Origin: a virus
Virus record (IMG/VR): IMGVR_UViG_3300035195_000113
Location: 1 to 59,930 of that record
Direction: 5' to 3' (one strand)
DNA: 59,930 nucleotides
Part shown: in pieces, positions 7,596-13,350 of the stretch
Numbering within the stretch: the stretch's first letter is position 1
Layout of the letters: every line of letters begins with the position of its first letter
Made by a program: the position numbers and the translations under genes
Notes under the pieces: model-generated
What the model was told of the DNA's origin: nothing
What the model saw: the letters and a program-made list of their open reading frames with translations, nothing else
Database searches by the model: none

Positions 7596-8433
7596 AGTTA
7601 CGTAACGTTTTAAATAGTGGATGTCTGTAACTACCGGCTTTAGTACGTTCGAAATATGTAAACGTAGCACGCTTACCTATGTAGTTATGAATATTTGTTA
7701 GCATATCTGCTAGCATTTTGTAGTTGTAACCTTTACCTGGTGGACAACCGAATTCAACACCATCATCATCTTGCATTAAAAACTTACCGAGAGTACCTGT
7801 ACGTTTGCCTTTACCGTCTACGTAGCCTACAATTGTAGCTTCTGTGTCATGAAAGTCTTTGAACTTCTGTAAGTTGTAAGAACGTTTACACTGATAAGGT
7901 TTGTCAAGACGTAAGATAGAACCTTCGTAACCTTCGTCTAAGTTAGCTTGATGCTGTATATTAGCTTGATCTTGAGTTATACATGTAGTATATACGTGTT
8001 TAACACAGTAAGAATACATATCACTTGTATTGAGTTGGTCCATTCTGTAGCTATAAGGCATGTTTAATACAGTTTCTATGTAGTCATAACAATGAAATTG
8101 TACTAATTTAGATGCCTCAGTTCTGTCAGATGGCGTTGGTTTTTGTTTTCTGACTAATGATATGATCTTTTCGAAATCATCTCTTAGATCATGATTGTAC
8201 AGTTCACCGTCAAGTATAATATCAGGGTGTTGTGTAAAAAAATAGTGTAATGAATTTGTAATGTGAGCTATATTAAGCCACGGTTTACCTGTACGTGAAA
8301 AAGCTTGTACTTCATTATTGTCGCCGAGTTTAATTACACAACGTACGCCGTCAAGCTTAGGTTGCATGTACACTTTCTCGGACCAGTCGACAGGTTTGTT
8401 GCCTACTTTGTATGCGAGCATTGGTTTGATCAT
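7588..8433 (-). CDS. ATP-dependent DNA ligase
   Basis: 281 aa, close in size to compact T7-type ligases. Nucleotidyltransferase motifs in order: motif I KLDGVR with the adenylated Lys26, FSRTGK, motif III-like DGELYNH, motif IV DEGYEGSILR and motif V KRSYNLQKFKDF. A C-terminal OB-fold-like region follows (ATIVGYVDGKGKRTGTLGKFL). It seals nicks during replication and recombination. ATG follows the previous stop by one base. All core motifs appear intact. Confidence 0.92.
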   Translation of the reverse strand: MIKPMLAYKVGNKPVDWSEKVYMQPKLDGVRCVIKLGDNNEVQAFSRTGKPWLNIAHITNSLHYFFTQHPDIILDGELYNHDLRDDFEKIISLVRKQKPTPSDRTEASKLVQFHCYDYIETVLNMPYSYRMDQLNTSDMYSYCVKHVYTTCITQDQANIQHQANLDEGYEGSILRLDKPYQCKRSYNLQKFKDFHDTEATIVGYVDGKGKRTGTLGKFLMQDDDGVEFGCPPGKGYNYKMLADMLTNIHNYIGKRATFTYFERTKAGSYRHPLFKTLRNYE

Positions 8434-8434
8434 A

Positions 8435-8677
8435 TTATTTAAATTTATTTAGTTTATTTTCTACTACGTAGATTTTGTTTTTTATTTTTTCACACTGACT
8501 ATAGTTTTCTTTTTGTAAGTTAAAGTCTAATTGTGTCATAAGAGTAGCTAGTTCAGCTAACAGCTCTTCTTCTTGACTTATTTGAGGTATTGCTTCTTGA
8601 AACTCTATCTCCGATAAGCCATCTAGCACTAATTGTGCTACTCTCATAGCCATTTGTTCAATTTGTTTGTCTGTCAT
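8435..8677 (-). CDS. Hypothetical coiled-coil protein, 80 aa
   Basis: The ATG at 8677 is chosen; an upstream TTG in frame lies inside the promoter-like element. Acidic and largely helical, ending LDFNLQKENYSQCEKIKNKIYVVENKL, vaguely like the UVR helical hairpin of UvrB/UvrC, but too short to claim homology. It is the first gene after promoter-like copy 1, whose end is only five bases from the ATG. Confidence 0.6.
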   Translation of the reverse strand: MTDKQIEQMAMRVAQLVLDGLSEIEFQEAIPQISQEEELLAELATLMTQLDFNLQKENYSQCEKIKNKIYVVENKLNKFK

Positions 8678-8682
8678 ATTTA

Positions 8683-8715
8683 TATTATCCAACTGTGTTC
8701 GTATTTAGTTTGTAA
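8683..8715 (-). promoter_or_regulatory. 33-bp promoter-like element, copy 1
   Basis: Minus-strand reading: TTACAAAC, TA, AATACGA, ACACAGT, TGGATAATA. It matches five other copies in the same orientation. The ATG of the 80-aa gene lies five bases downstream, so any transcript starting here would be almost leaderless. Confidence 0.65.
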
Positions 8716-8726
8716 CGTTTTCTTGA

Positions 8727-9215
8727 TTATTGGTCTAGCGAATTCTGTTTTAAACATGGGTCTAAGGGGTTTTTACTCCAATCAGTGTATTCAAAGCCAT
8801 CATTAGTCCATTTATCTATAACAGACTGTACTTTGTTTACAAAAACACACGAGTTTTCATGGTTATTCCAACAACTTATGTAAACGTCTGGCTTACCTAC
8901 CCACATAATATAAGTATAGTGATGATCTATATTATCTACACTAGGATATAGGTATTGACTATTGTAATGAAAGTCTTTAACTAAGTGAGCTGCAATTCTT
9001 GAAGCATCACCAAAGTTAGTAAAACCTTTAACGTCTTGCATGTGTTTAACCCATTTAGCTAGCTGTACACCTTGGTATTCAGGGTAACCGTCGTGATGTA
9101 AATACATATTTACATAGCTTTTGTCACTGACCTCGCTAGGGTGTATAGCAAAACCATCTACATATTTGCTAGATTCTGATCTATGGACTACCATAGTTAC
9201 GTTTCTTGTACTCAT
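8727..9215 (-). CDS. Conserved phage protein of unknown function, 162 aa
   Basis: Starts MSTRNVTMVVH, then YVNMYLHHDGYPEYQG, DASRIAAHLVKDFHYN and DHHYTYIMWVG. This well-ordered globular pattern recalls hypothetical proteins I associate with aquatic phages; no catalytic function is known to me. It is rich in His, Tyr and Trp. ATG follows the stop of the 46-aa gene by one base (TAATATG), and it ends just upstream of promoter-like copy 1. Confidence 0.7.
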   Translation of the reverse strand: MSTRNVTMVVHRSESSKYVDGFAIHPSEVSDKSYVNMYLHHDGYPEYQGVQLAKWVKHMQDVKGFTNFGDASRIAAHLVKDFHYNSQYLYPSVDNIDHHYTYIMWVGKPDVYISCWNNHENSCVFVNKVQSVIDKWTNDGFEYTDWSKNPLDPCLKQNSLDQ

Positions 9216-9216
9216 A

Positions 9217-9357
9217 TTATTTAAATTTAGCTGCGACTTCTCTTATTTCTGCCTTGTCATCTGCATCCATTCCAGGTGTTTGTTGTGCGTACATTCTTAA
9301 TACATAATGTACAAAAGTGCAGTCGTTTTCTGTTAGTTTTATATTTCTTGTTGCCAT
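9217..9357 (-). CDS. Hypothetical protein, 46 aa
   Basis: A 46-codon ORF filling the gap between two larger genes. MATRNIKLTENDCTFVHYVLR, then an acidic MDADDKAEIREVAAKFK tail; probably helical. Both boundaries are one-base stop-N-ATG junctions, which strongly suggests a translated gene. Function unknown. Confidence 0.6.
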   Translation of the reverse strand: MATRNIKLTENDCTFVHYVLRMYAQQTPGMDADDKAEIREVAAKFK

Positions 9358-9358
9358 A

Positions 9359-9862
9359 CTATTCGTTGTTTGCTAATAAGTTTAACAAATCTACTGAAGT
9401 TTGTTCGTCTGTAGGTAAGTCTTCATAGCCTTCGTCAAGTAGTTCTTCTTTAACCTTTTCAGTATAGAATTCTACTAGTTCTATATATAAATCTCTAATA
9501 GCATCTTGCAACCAATAGTTGTCGTCATGTATATCATCTACATATATTTTAGCATCACCATGATCAGCGTCGTATACCGCTTGTTTAAATTCACCTGCAA
9601 GATCACTATCATAATAGAACACATGCTCATTAACGCTTATCTTGCTAGTGTCATATGTACTAACCCACACACCATAACCGTCTGCTGTAGTTTCTTCATA
9701 TATAAAGTGATCGCACTCATTACACCAGTCATCTGTTATTTCTAAATCGTAGTGTTTACATACCATAGCTTTAATATGTTCTTCATCGTGTGAATCAACT
9801 TCACCGTAACCTTTTTTGATTAATCTTTCTTCGATTAACTCATCTGTTATAAATTTACTCAT
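9359..9862 (-). CDS. Hypothetical acidic protein, 167 aa
   Basis: Very acidic, with runs rich in Asp and Glu (DADHGDAKIYVDDIHDD) and one CNEC pair near residue 47 that could bind metal with other Cys/His residues. The overall acidity recalls phage DNA-mimic or host-takeover proteins, but nothing specific is recognisable. The stop of the upstream 71-aa gene overlaps its ATG (ATGA). Confidence 0.6.
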   Translation of the reverse strand: MSKFITDELIEERLIKKGYGEVDSHDEEHIKAMVCKHYDLEITDDWCNECDHFIYEETTADGYGVWVSTYDTSKISVNEHVFYYDSDLAGEFKQAVYDADHGDAKIYVDDIHDDNYWLQDAIRDLYIELVEFYTEKVKEELLDEGYEDLPTDEQTSVDLLNLLANNE

Positions 9863-10074
9863 ATTTCTTTATTTATTATTTTATCTATTTTGTTTATTAA
9901 GTAATCTTTGTCTGACATATTACCATAGTATTCTTTTAATGACCAAGCTATATCCTGTAGTTTATCTTCTAACGCAGTAATATATATTTTATCATCTATC
10001 TTAATAGGCATTTGTCTTGGTTCTATTATACCTTCGTCTACCATTTCGTAGTATTTTTTTACTGAATCGCTCAT
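9859..10074 (-). CDS. Hypothetical protein, 71 aa
   Basis: MSDSVKKYYEMVDEG at the start, with a C-terminal helical segment rich in Lys and Ile. It overlaps its upstream and downstream neighbours by one and four bases, so it is translationally coupled. No domain recognised. Confidence 0.6.
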   Translation of the reverse strand: MSDSVKKYYEMVDEGIIEPRQMPIKIDDKIYITALEDKLQDIAWSLKEYYGNMSDKDYLINKIDKIINKEI

Positions 10075-10307
10075 TACTTAACAAGTTTATCGCCATACAT
10101 AAAGCTATTCCACTCTAGTCTAAATGAATCTGTGTCAGTATATGTAAGAAGATCTCTCATTTCATTGATAGTTAAGTCAGACCATGAGAATTTAGACATT
10201 AATACATACTTTAGTCTTTTAGCAGTACTATACTTTCTAGCACTAGCTTGTAATTTTGTTTTAACGTCGGGCAATAGATTGTCGTAGACGGTTTTAAGTT
10301 TACTCAT
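10074..10307 (-). CDS. Hypothetical protein, 77 aa
   Basis: First gene after promoter-like copy 2 (element ends 27 bases before the ATG). Basic N-terminal half (KTKLQASARKYSTAKRLKYVL), then a more acidic helical half. Possibly nucleic-acid binding, but unassigned. Confidence 0.6.
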   Translation of the reverse strand: MSKLKTVYDNLLPDVKTKLQASARKYSTAKRLKYVLMSKFSWSDLTINEMRDLLTYTDTDSFRLEWNSFMYGDKLVK

Positions 10308-10334
10308 ATTATTATTATATTTAATTGTTTATTA

Positions 10335-10367
10335 TATTATCCACAACCATTCGTATTATGTTTGTAA
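10335..10367 (-). promoter_or_regulatory. 33-bp promoter-like element, copy 2
   Basis: Minus-strand reading: TTACAAAC, AT, AATACGA, ATGGTTG, TGGATAATA. It lies between the 3' end of tRNA-Met and the 77-aa gene, so it would restart transcription after the RNA genes. Confidence 0.65.
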
Positions 10368-10374
10368 ATGTTAG

Positions 10375-10448
10375 GTGCGCAGGAAGGATTCGAACCTTCG
10401 ACCTCGAGTTTATGAGACTCGCGAGCTAACCATCTGCTCTACCGCGCA
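10375..10448 (-). tRNA. tRNA-Met (anticodon CAT)
   Basis: A complete cloverleaf can be drawn. Acceptor TGCGCGG pairs with CTGCGCA (one G-U), followed by T8/A9. The D arm is GAGC/GCTC with a loop containing GG. The anticodon arm is CGAGT-CTCATAA-ACTCG with anticodon CAT. The T arm is GAAGG-TTCGAAT-CCTTC. CCA is not encoded; the discriminator C is followed by CTAA. The anticodon stem lacks the three G-C pairs of initiators, so elongator Met, or Ile2 if the C34 is modified to lysidine, are both possible. Confidence 0.93.
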
Positions 10449-10456
10449 ATGTTTAG

Positions 10457-10563
10457 TGGAGGTGGGCGGAATCGAACCGCCGTTAGACACCTTTGCTAGC
10501 GTATCGATGCAATTAAGTTCATTTATACGTGTCGCCGCGGTCGTCTCTGACCTTATCACCCCC
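10457..10563 (-). ncRNA. Non-canonical tRNA-like (tmRNA tRNA-domain-like) element, 107 nt
   Basis: The 7-bp acceptor GGGGGTG/CACCTCC (one G-U) and a perfect T arm GGCGG-TTCGATT-CCGCC end at discriminator A, then CTAA. Instead of normal D and anticodon arms there is a hairpin GGTC-AGAGAC-GACC, then a long helix (GACAC/GTGTC, continued by CGTAT/ATACG) whose 3' strand ends four bases before the T stem. That layout resembles the tRNA-like domain of tmRNA, but the whole is far shorter than tmRNA and has no clear tag frame. It could also be a heavily altered class II tRNA. Confidence 0.5.
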
Positions 10564-10567
10564 TTAG

Positions 10568-10653
10568 TAACTAGTTAAGGAATCGAACCTTAATACCGTC
10601 GTAGTAATGAACTCTGTTTAATTTAATAACACCTGTTGCATCCATACCTAGTT
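10568..10653 (-). ncRNA. Non-canonical tRNA-like element, 86 nt
   Basis: Acceptor AACTAGG pairs with ACTAGTT over six of seven positions, T8/A9 follow, and the T arm is TAAGG-TTCGATT-CCTTA. It ends at discriminator A, then CTAA, five bases before the next tRNA-like element. The interior (52 nt against the usual 39 or so) gives no convincing D arm. A weak anticodon-like loop TTCATTA (CAT) can be drawn, but its stem is poor. It may be a degenerate tRNA or a member of the same unusual RNA class as its neighbour. Confidence 0.4.
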
Positions 10654-10694
10654 ATTAGTCATCGTTAGTTTTTCTGTGAAGTACTCGCCTGACA

Positions 10695-10883
10695 TTATTT
10701 TCTACGCCAAGCTCTGTGCACTGATGCACTTACTTCTTGACTTACTATTTGTATTGTATTACCTGTTTTGTGCTCGATAATAGGTACGTAAGAGTATGTT
10801 TGTGTTGTACTACAAGGCATACATGTTTTATAACCTAATGTTAATCTTACTGGGTGTACTTTATCTCCGCATTTACAATACAT
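10695..10883 (-). CDS. Small zinc-ribbon protein, 62 aa
   Basis: Two cysteine pairs: CKCG at residues 3-6 and CMPC at about 21-24, then YVPIIEHKTGNTIQIV and a basic tail. I recognise this as a small zinc-ribbon protein common in aquatic phages, with no known function. It lies downstream of promoter-like copy 3 and upstream of the tRNA-like cluster, probably in the same transcript. Confidence 0.7.
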   Translation of the reverse strand: MYCKCGDKVHPVRLTLGYKTCMPCSTTQTYSYVPIIEHKTGNTIQIVSQEVSASVHRAWRRK

Positions 10884-10910
10884 AATTTATATTTTTATTT
10901 GTTACAGTTA

Positions 10911-10943
10911 TATTATCCAAACTCATTCGTATTACGTTTGTAA
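10911..10943 (-). promoter_or_regulatory. 33-bp promoter-like element, copy 3
   Basis: Minus-strand reading: TTACAAAC, GT, AATACGA, ATGAGTT, TGGATAATA. Its 5' part overlaps the last codons of the preceding 58-aa gene. It would drive the zinc-ribbon gene and the tRNA/tRNA-like cluster. Confidence 0.65.
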
Positions 10944-11108
10944 TAATTTGTTTAACGCTACGTTGATTACATACTGTTTAGCTTCATTGTAGGCATCACC
11001 TTCAAGTTCTACTTCAGACATCTGCCAATCTACACTATCTTCTATTATTTCCATCATATGATCCGCTACACCTTGTGCTATCGTATCTAGTTCTTTCATT
11101 TTACTCAT
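10932..11108 (-). CDS. Hypothetical acidic protein, 58 aa
   Basis: MSKMKELDTIAQGVADHMMEI, then an acidic helical body ending KLLQT. ATG overlaps the previous stop by one base (TAATG). The last codons are made from the 5' half of promoter-like copy 3, so coding and promoter sequence are superimposed. Function unknown. Confidence 0.6.
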   Translation of the reverse strand: MSKMKELDTIAQGVADHMMEIIEDSVDWQMSEVELEGDAYNEAKQYVINVALNKLLQT

Positions 11109-11395
11109 TATATACAGTTATTATTATTAAAGTTTAGTAAGTGTTGTACTCTGTCTACACATTTACATATTATATCTCTTTTGTAGAAGTAGTTTGTACC
11201 TATAAATCCTTTGTAGTAATCTGGCGTTGTTACCTTTACTAGTTTGTTAATTTGATACATAGTTTTTCTACCATGATACATGTTTCTACCTTTAGTTTGG
11301 ACTCTTACATAACCACTTTCGTAACAAGCACCTAATCTTCCATCGCTCAATCTAAAATGTAGAGCTCCACTTTTTGTAATTTTTATTAGTTTCAT
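11108..11395 (-). CDS. Hypothetical basic protein, 95 aa
   Basis: N-terminal beta pattern MKLIKITKSGALHFRLSDGRLGACYESG, then basic segments (KGRNMYHGRKTMYQ) and a CKC pair near residue 78. It overlaps the preceding gene by four bases. Possibly an RNA- or DNA-binding small barrel, but no family is recognised. Confidence 0.55.
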   Translation of the reverse strand: MKLIKITKSGALHFRLSDGRLGACYESGYVRVQTKGRNMYHGRKTMYQINKLVKVTTPDYYKGFIGTNYFYKRDIICKCVDRVQHLLNFNNNNCI

Positions 11396-11631
11396 AATGT
11401 TTTTCTTATTAGTATTAACTGACTAGTGTCAAATTTCTTATGTGTATCACGCCACATTTTGTTGTGTGTGAACTTTCTAGCTTTAGAAAACGTAGATTTC
11501 TGACCTGTTTTAACTCTATTCCATTCGCTATCAGTTAAACCTGAGTGCATAGTATAATGAGAATGCTTTCGCCTGTGTTCGCTACCTTGTAACTTTCTCT
11601 GATTTTTAGAGTATTCACACAGTTCTTTCAT
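11392..11631 (-). CDS. Hypothetical basic protein, 79 aa
   Basis: The start at MKELCEYSKNQRK (11631) is chosen because it follows the upstream stop by one base; an upstream in-frame ATG lies inside the previous gene. Very basic and His-rich (SEHRRKHSHYTMH), with little acid. Likely nucleic-acid binding by composition only. Confidence 0.55.
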   Translation of the reverse strand: MKELCEYSKNQRKLQGSEHRRKHSHYTMHSGLTDSEWNRVKTGQKSTFSKARKFTHNKMWRDTHKKFDTSQLILIRKTL

Positions 11632-11632
11632 A

Positions 11633-11809
11633 TTACTTGGGTACATAAGTTAAACCTTGATAGTTAAACCATTCTGTTATACCTTCGTTGTCGTTATCTT
11701 CATTGTATATGAAGGCAAACTTTTTAGGTAGATTACTAATACTATAACCTTTATAAGTTATATTATTTAGTTTAATTGTTGATGAGTTGATAAATTTAAT
11801 TGATTTCAT
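11633..11809 (-). CDS. Hypothetical protein, 58 aa
   Basis: MKSIKFINSSTIKLNNITYKG, then LPKKFAFIYNEDNDNEGITEW. First gene after promoter-like copy 4 (element ends 15 bases before the ATG); its stop is one base before the next ATG. Beta-rich, function unknown. Confidence 0.55.
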   Translation of the reverse strand: MKSIKFINSSTIKLNNITYKGYSISNLPKKFAFIYNEDNDNEGITEWFNYQGLTYVPK

Positions 11810-11824
11810 ATTGTATATTTATTA

Positions 11825-11857
11825 TATTATCCATTACTATTCGTATTTGGTTTGTAA
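11825..11857 (-). promoter_or_regulatory. 33-bp promoter-like element, copy 4
   Basis: Minus-strand reading: TTACAAAC, CA, AATACGA, ATAGTAA, TGGATAATA. It overlaps the last seven codons of the preceding 44-aa gene, so the promoter core is read as protein (LLQTKYE). Confidence 0.65.
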
Positions 11858-11971
11858 TAACATAGATTCTAAGTTACTATTATTATACCTTGACCAGTAT
11901 TGTCTTTCTACGGCTTCAATTTGAGCTCGTGAGATCTTAATTATCTTGTGATGTGAGTGCTTTCTTTTCAT
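11837..11971 (-). CDS. Hypothetical basic protein, 44 aa
   Basis: MKRKHSHHKIIKISRAQIEAV, then YWSRYNNSNLESMLLQT. ATG overlaps the upstream stop (ATGA). Basic, His-rich N-terminus. The C-terminus runs into promoter-like copy 4. Function unknown. Confidence 0.5.
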   Translation of the reverse strand: MKRKHSHHKIIKISRAQIEAVERQYWSRYNNSNLESMLLQTKYE

Positions 11972-12171
11972 CTGTAGTCAACATTAAGTTTAATATTTGC
12001 CGCGGTTGCTTGTCTGAACTGCCACTCTCGCTTGCGATATTCGTGATTAGTACACCATTTACGCCACGCTTTACTTACAGTATTATTAGTACCATATTTA
12101 GCTTCGAACTCTTCAACTTGTTTAAGTTTAGCGTCGATCTGTTCTTGAGGGTAATCGTTATATTGTTTCAT
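11968..12171 (-). CDS. Hypothetical protein, 67 aa
   Basis: The start MKQYNDYPQEQ at 12171 is chosen since it follows the upstream stop by one base. Predicted helical, charged (QIDAKLKQVEEFEAKYG), then a Trp-rich basic part (KAWRKWC, RKREWQF). No domain recognised. Confidence 0.55.
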   Translation of the reverse strand: MKQYNDYPQEQIDAKLKQVEEFEAKYGTNNTVSKAWRKWCTNHEYRKREWQFRQATAANIKLNVDYR

Positions 12172-12172
12172 A

Positions 12173-12295
12173 TTAGTAACCGAATTTGTCATATACTTTT
12201 AGAACTTCTGACTGTTCTTTGTTAGTAAGGTTAAACACATTTTTTTCTGGGAATAGTTTATTAGCTATTCTAATTAAAGCTGATTGATTATACAT
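12173..12295 (-). CDS. Hypothetical protein, 40 aa
   Basis: MYNQSALIRIANKLFPEKNVF then a helical tail ending YDKFGY. It sits between two coupled genes, with its ATG four bases before the 45-aa gene's stop codon. Function unknown. Confidence 0.5.
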   Translation of the reverse strand: MYNQSALIRIANKLFPEKNVFNLTNKEQSEVLKVYDKFGY

Positions 12296-12299
12296 ATTA

Positions 12300-12437
12300 T
12301 TATTTTTTATTAGTTAATTTATAGAACTCTATTCTGTTAAGAACATCTTGTCTAGTTATTTTATTTTCCATTTGTTGACCGATATAGTAAGACATATCTA
12401 TTTCTTTACCGTTATCGCAAGTTAAAATCCATTGCAT
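12300..12437 (-). CDS. Hypothetical protein, 45 aa
   Basis: MQWILTCDNGKEIDMSYYIGQ, then a helix NKITRQDVLNRIEFYKLTNKK. First gene after promoter-like copy 5 (22-base leader). Function unknown. Confidence 0.5.
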   Translation of the reverse strand: MQWILTCDNGKEIDMSYYIGQQMENKITRQDVLNRIEFYKLTNKK

Positions 12438-12459
12438 ATTATTATTTATTAGTTATTAT

Positions 12460-12492
12460 TATTATCCATTAGTGATCGTATTTAGTTTGTAA
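12460..12492 (-). promoter_or_regulatory. 33-bp promoter-like element, copy 5
   Basis: Minus-strand reading: TTACAAAC, TA, AATACGA, TCACTAA, TGGATAATA. It begins immediately after the stop codon of the 37-aa gene. Confidence 0.65.
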
Positions 12493-12606
12493 TTAAACAT
12501 AACCACCTAACAATTCAAGTAATGTTTCAAGTGTGATTTCACCTGATCTATACATAGTTATGAAATCTTGATTATCCATATATTCCAAAGCTTGTTGGTG
12601 AACCAT
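12493..12606 (-). CDS. Hypothetical acidic micro-protein, 37 aa
   Basis: MVHQQALEYMDNQDFITMYRS, then EITLETLLELLGGYV. Acidic, helical and Leu-rich. It overlaps the end of the membrane micro-protein gene by 35 bases in another frame; promoter-like copy 5 starts directly after it. Confidence 0.45.
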   Translation of the reverse strand: MVHQQALEYMDNQDFITMYRSGEITLETLLELLGGYV

Positions 12607-12721
12607 TTTGTATCATATCTATTATTAGAGCGATAGAACCAAAGATTACTAATCCTACTTGTGAGTATACCCACACTCCTATTACTATATTCATTATCTT
12701 ATTGTGATGAAATTTTCTCAT
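12572..12721 (-). CDS. Membrane micro-protein, 49 aa
   Basis: Basic N-terminus MRKFHHNKIM, then one hydrophobic segment of about 24 residues (NIVIGVWVYSQVGLVIFGSI continuing to ALII) and a short polar tail. It is probably a single-pass inner-membrane protein. Size and topology would suit an inner-membrane lysis, exclusion or toxin-like factor, but no family is recognised. Confidence 0.5.
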   Translation of the reverse strand: MRKFHHNKIMNIVIGVWVYSQVGLVIFGSIALIIDMIQNGSPTSFGIYG

Positions 12722-12744
12722 AGTTTATTTATTTATTTTATTAG

Positions 12745-12825
12745 TTGTAGTGTGAGAATCGAACTCACATAAACCATTACTACATTGATCTCACCAGTTT
12801 GTGTACTATTCTGGTTCGGTGAGTC
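12745..12825 (-). ncRNA. tRNA-like mini-helix with upstream hairpin
   Basis: At 12745-12784: stem TGTAGT/ACTACA flanks a ten-base linker and a perfect T arm GTGAG-TTCGATT-CTCAC, ending in discriminator-like A and then CTAA. There is an acceptor stem and T arm but no D or anticodon arm. Just upstream (12787-12825) lies a hairpin with arms GACTCACC and GGTGAGATC (one bulged A). No complementary 5' acceptor strand was found for a normal cloverleaf. It may be a degenerate tRNA or a genuine minimal tRNA mimic. Confidence 0.4.
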
Positions 12826-12888
12826 ACCATTACTTGTTAACATTTTTATACTTATAGAGACAAGTGGAACATAAAGTTTATTGATAGT

Positions 12889-13119
12889 TTACTGTACTTC
12901 GACTATCTCTCTTGCGATTACTGGAACACTAGTGGAAGAAGTGTAAGATTTGTACTTTAAGAAACAGTTCATAGTTTCTAGTTTTGACTTCATTACTTCA
13001 TATACTTTATCATGATTGTAAGTGACTGACTTACCTGATTTGAAGTTAACAGTGATTGTTTGATTTTTACCGATTAGTGATTGTCTGATGACGAATCTTT
13101 TTGAAATTAAGTTACTCAT
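12889..13119 (-). CDS. Hypothetical basic protein, 76 aa
   Basis: MSNLISKRFVIRQSLIGKNQTI then VNFKSGKSVTYNHDKVYEVMK; basic, beta-rich first half. It is the first minus-strand gene leftward from the divergent control region, with promoter-like copy 6 48 bases upstream, so it is probably expressed early or strongly. Function unknown. Confidence 0.55.
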   Translation of the reverse strand: MSNLISKRFVIRQSLIGKNQTITVNFKSGKSVTYNHDKVYEVMKSKLETMNCFLKYKSYTSSTSVPVIAREIVEVQ

Positions 13120-13167
13120 AGTTGTAAGAATTATTTAGTTATTATTATTATTTATTTGTTACATAGA

Positions 13168-13200
13168 TATTATCCATTTACAATCGTATTATGTATGTAA
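13168..13200 (-). promoter_or_regulatory. 33-bp promoter-like element, copy 6
   Basis: Minus-strand reading: TTACATAC, AT, AATACGA, TTGTAAA, TGGATAATA. One base differs from the others in the first block. It faces left from the divergent control region. Confidence 0.65.
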
Positions 13201-13227
13201 AAAGTATATGAATTGTTTAGTAGTAGA

Positions 13228-13330
13228 ATATGACAGTATGTCACTGCGCACTATGTCAATATGTCTAGTTCACATTAGTTTATGTGTCATGTCATTATGT
13301 CATATCAGTGTCATGACAATGTGTCACGAT
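13228..13330. repeat. Clustered TGTCA repeats (iteron-like) in the divergent intergenic region
   Basis: About 100 bases hold seven direct TGTCA units, mostly as ATGTCA or TGTGTCA, and two inverted TGACA units. They lie in the non-coding stretch of roughly 490 bases (13120-13608) between the leftward and rightward gene blocks. Such clusters are typical binding sites of replication initiators or regulators. The only ORF over this area is rejected as non-coding. Confidence 0.5.
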
Positions 13331-13350
13331 GTAGTGAAATACGTGGAATG

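Noticed and set aside
7485-7670. 61-aa version of the 36-aa gene after ligase
   Set aside because: The upstream part lies within the ligase coding region; the ATG at 7595, coupled to the ligase stop, is a better start.
10375-10578. 67-aa plus-strand ORF
   Set aside because: It is antisense to tRNA-Met and the tRNA-like element; the reading frame is a by-product of the structured RNA.
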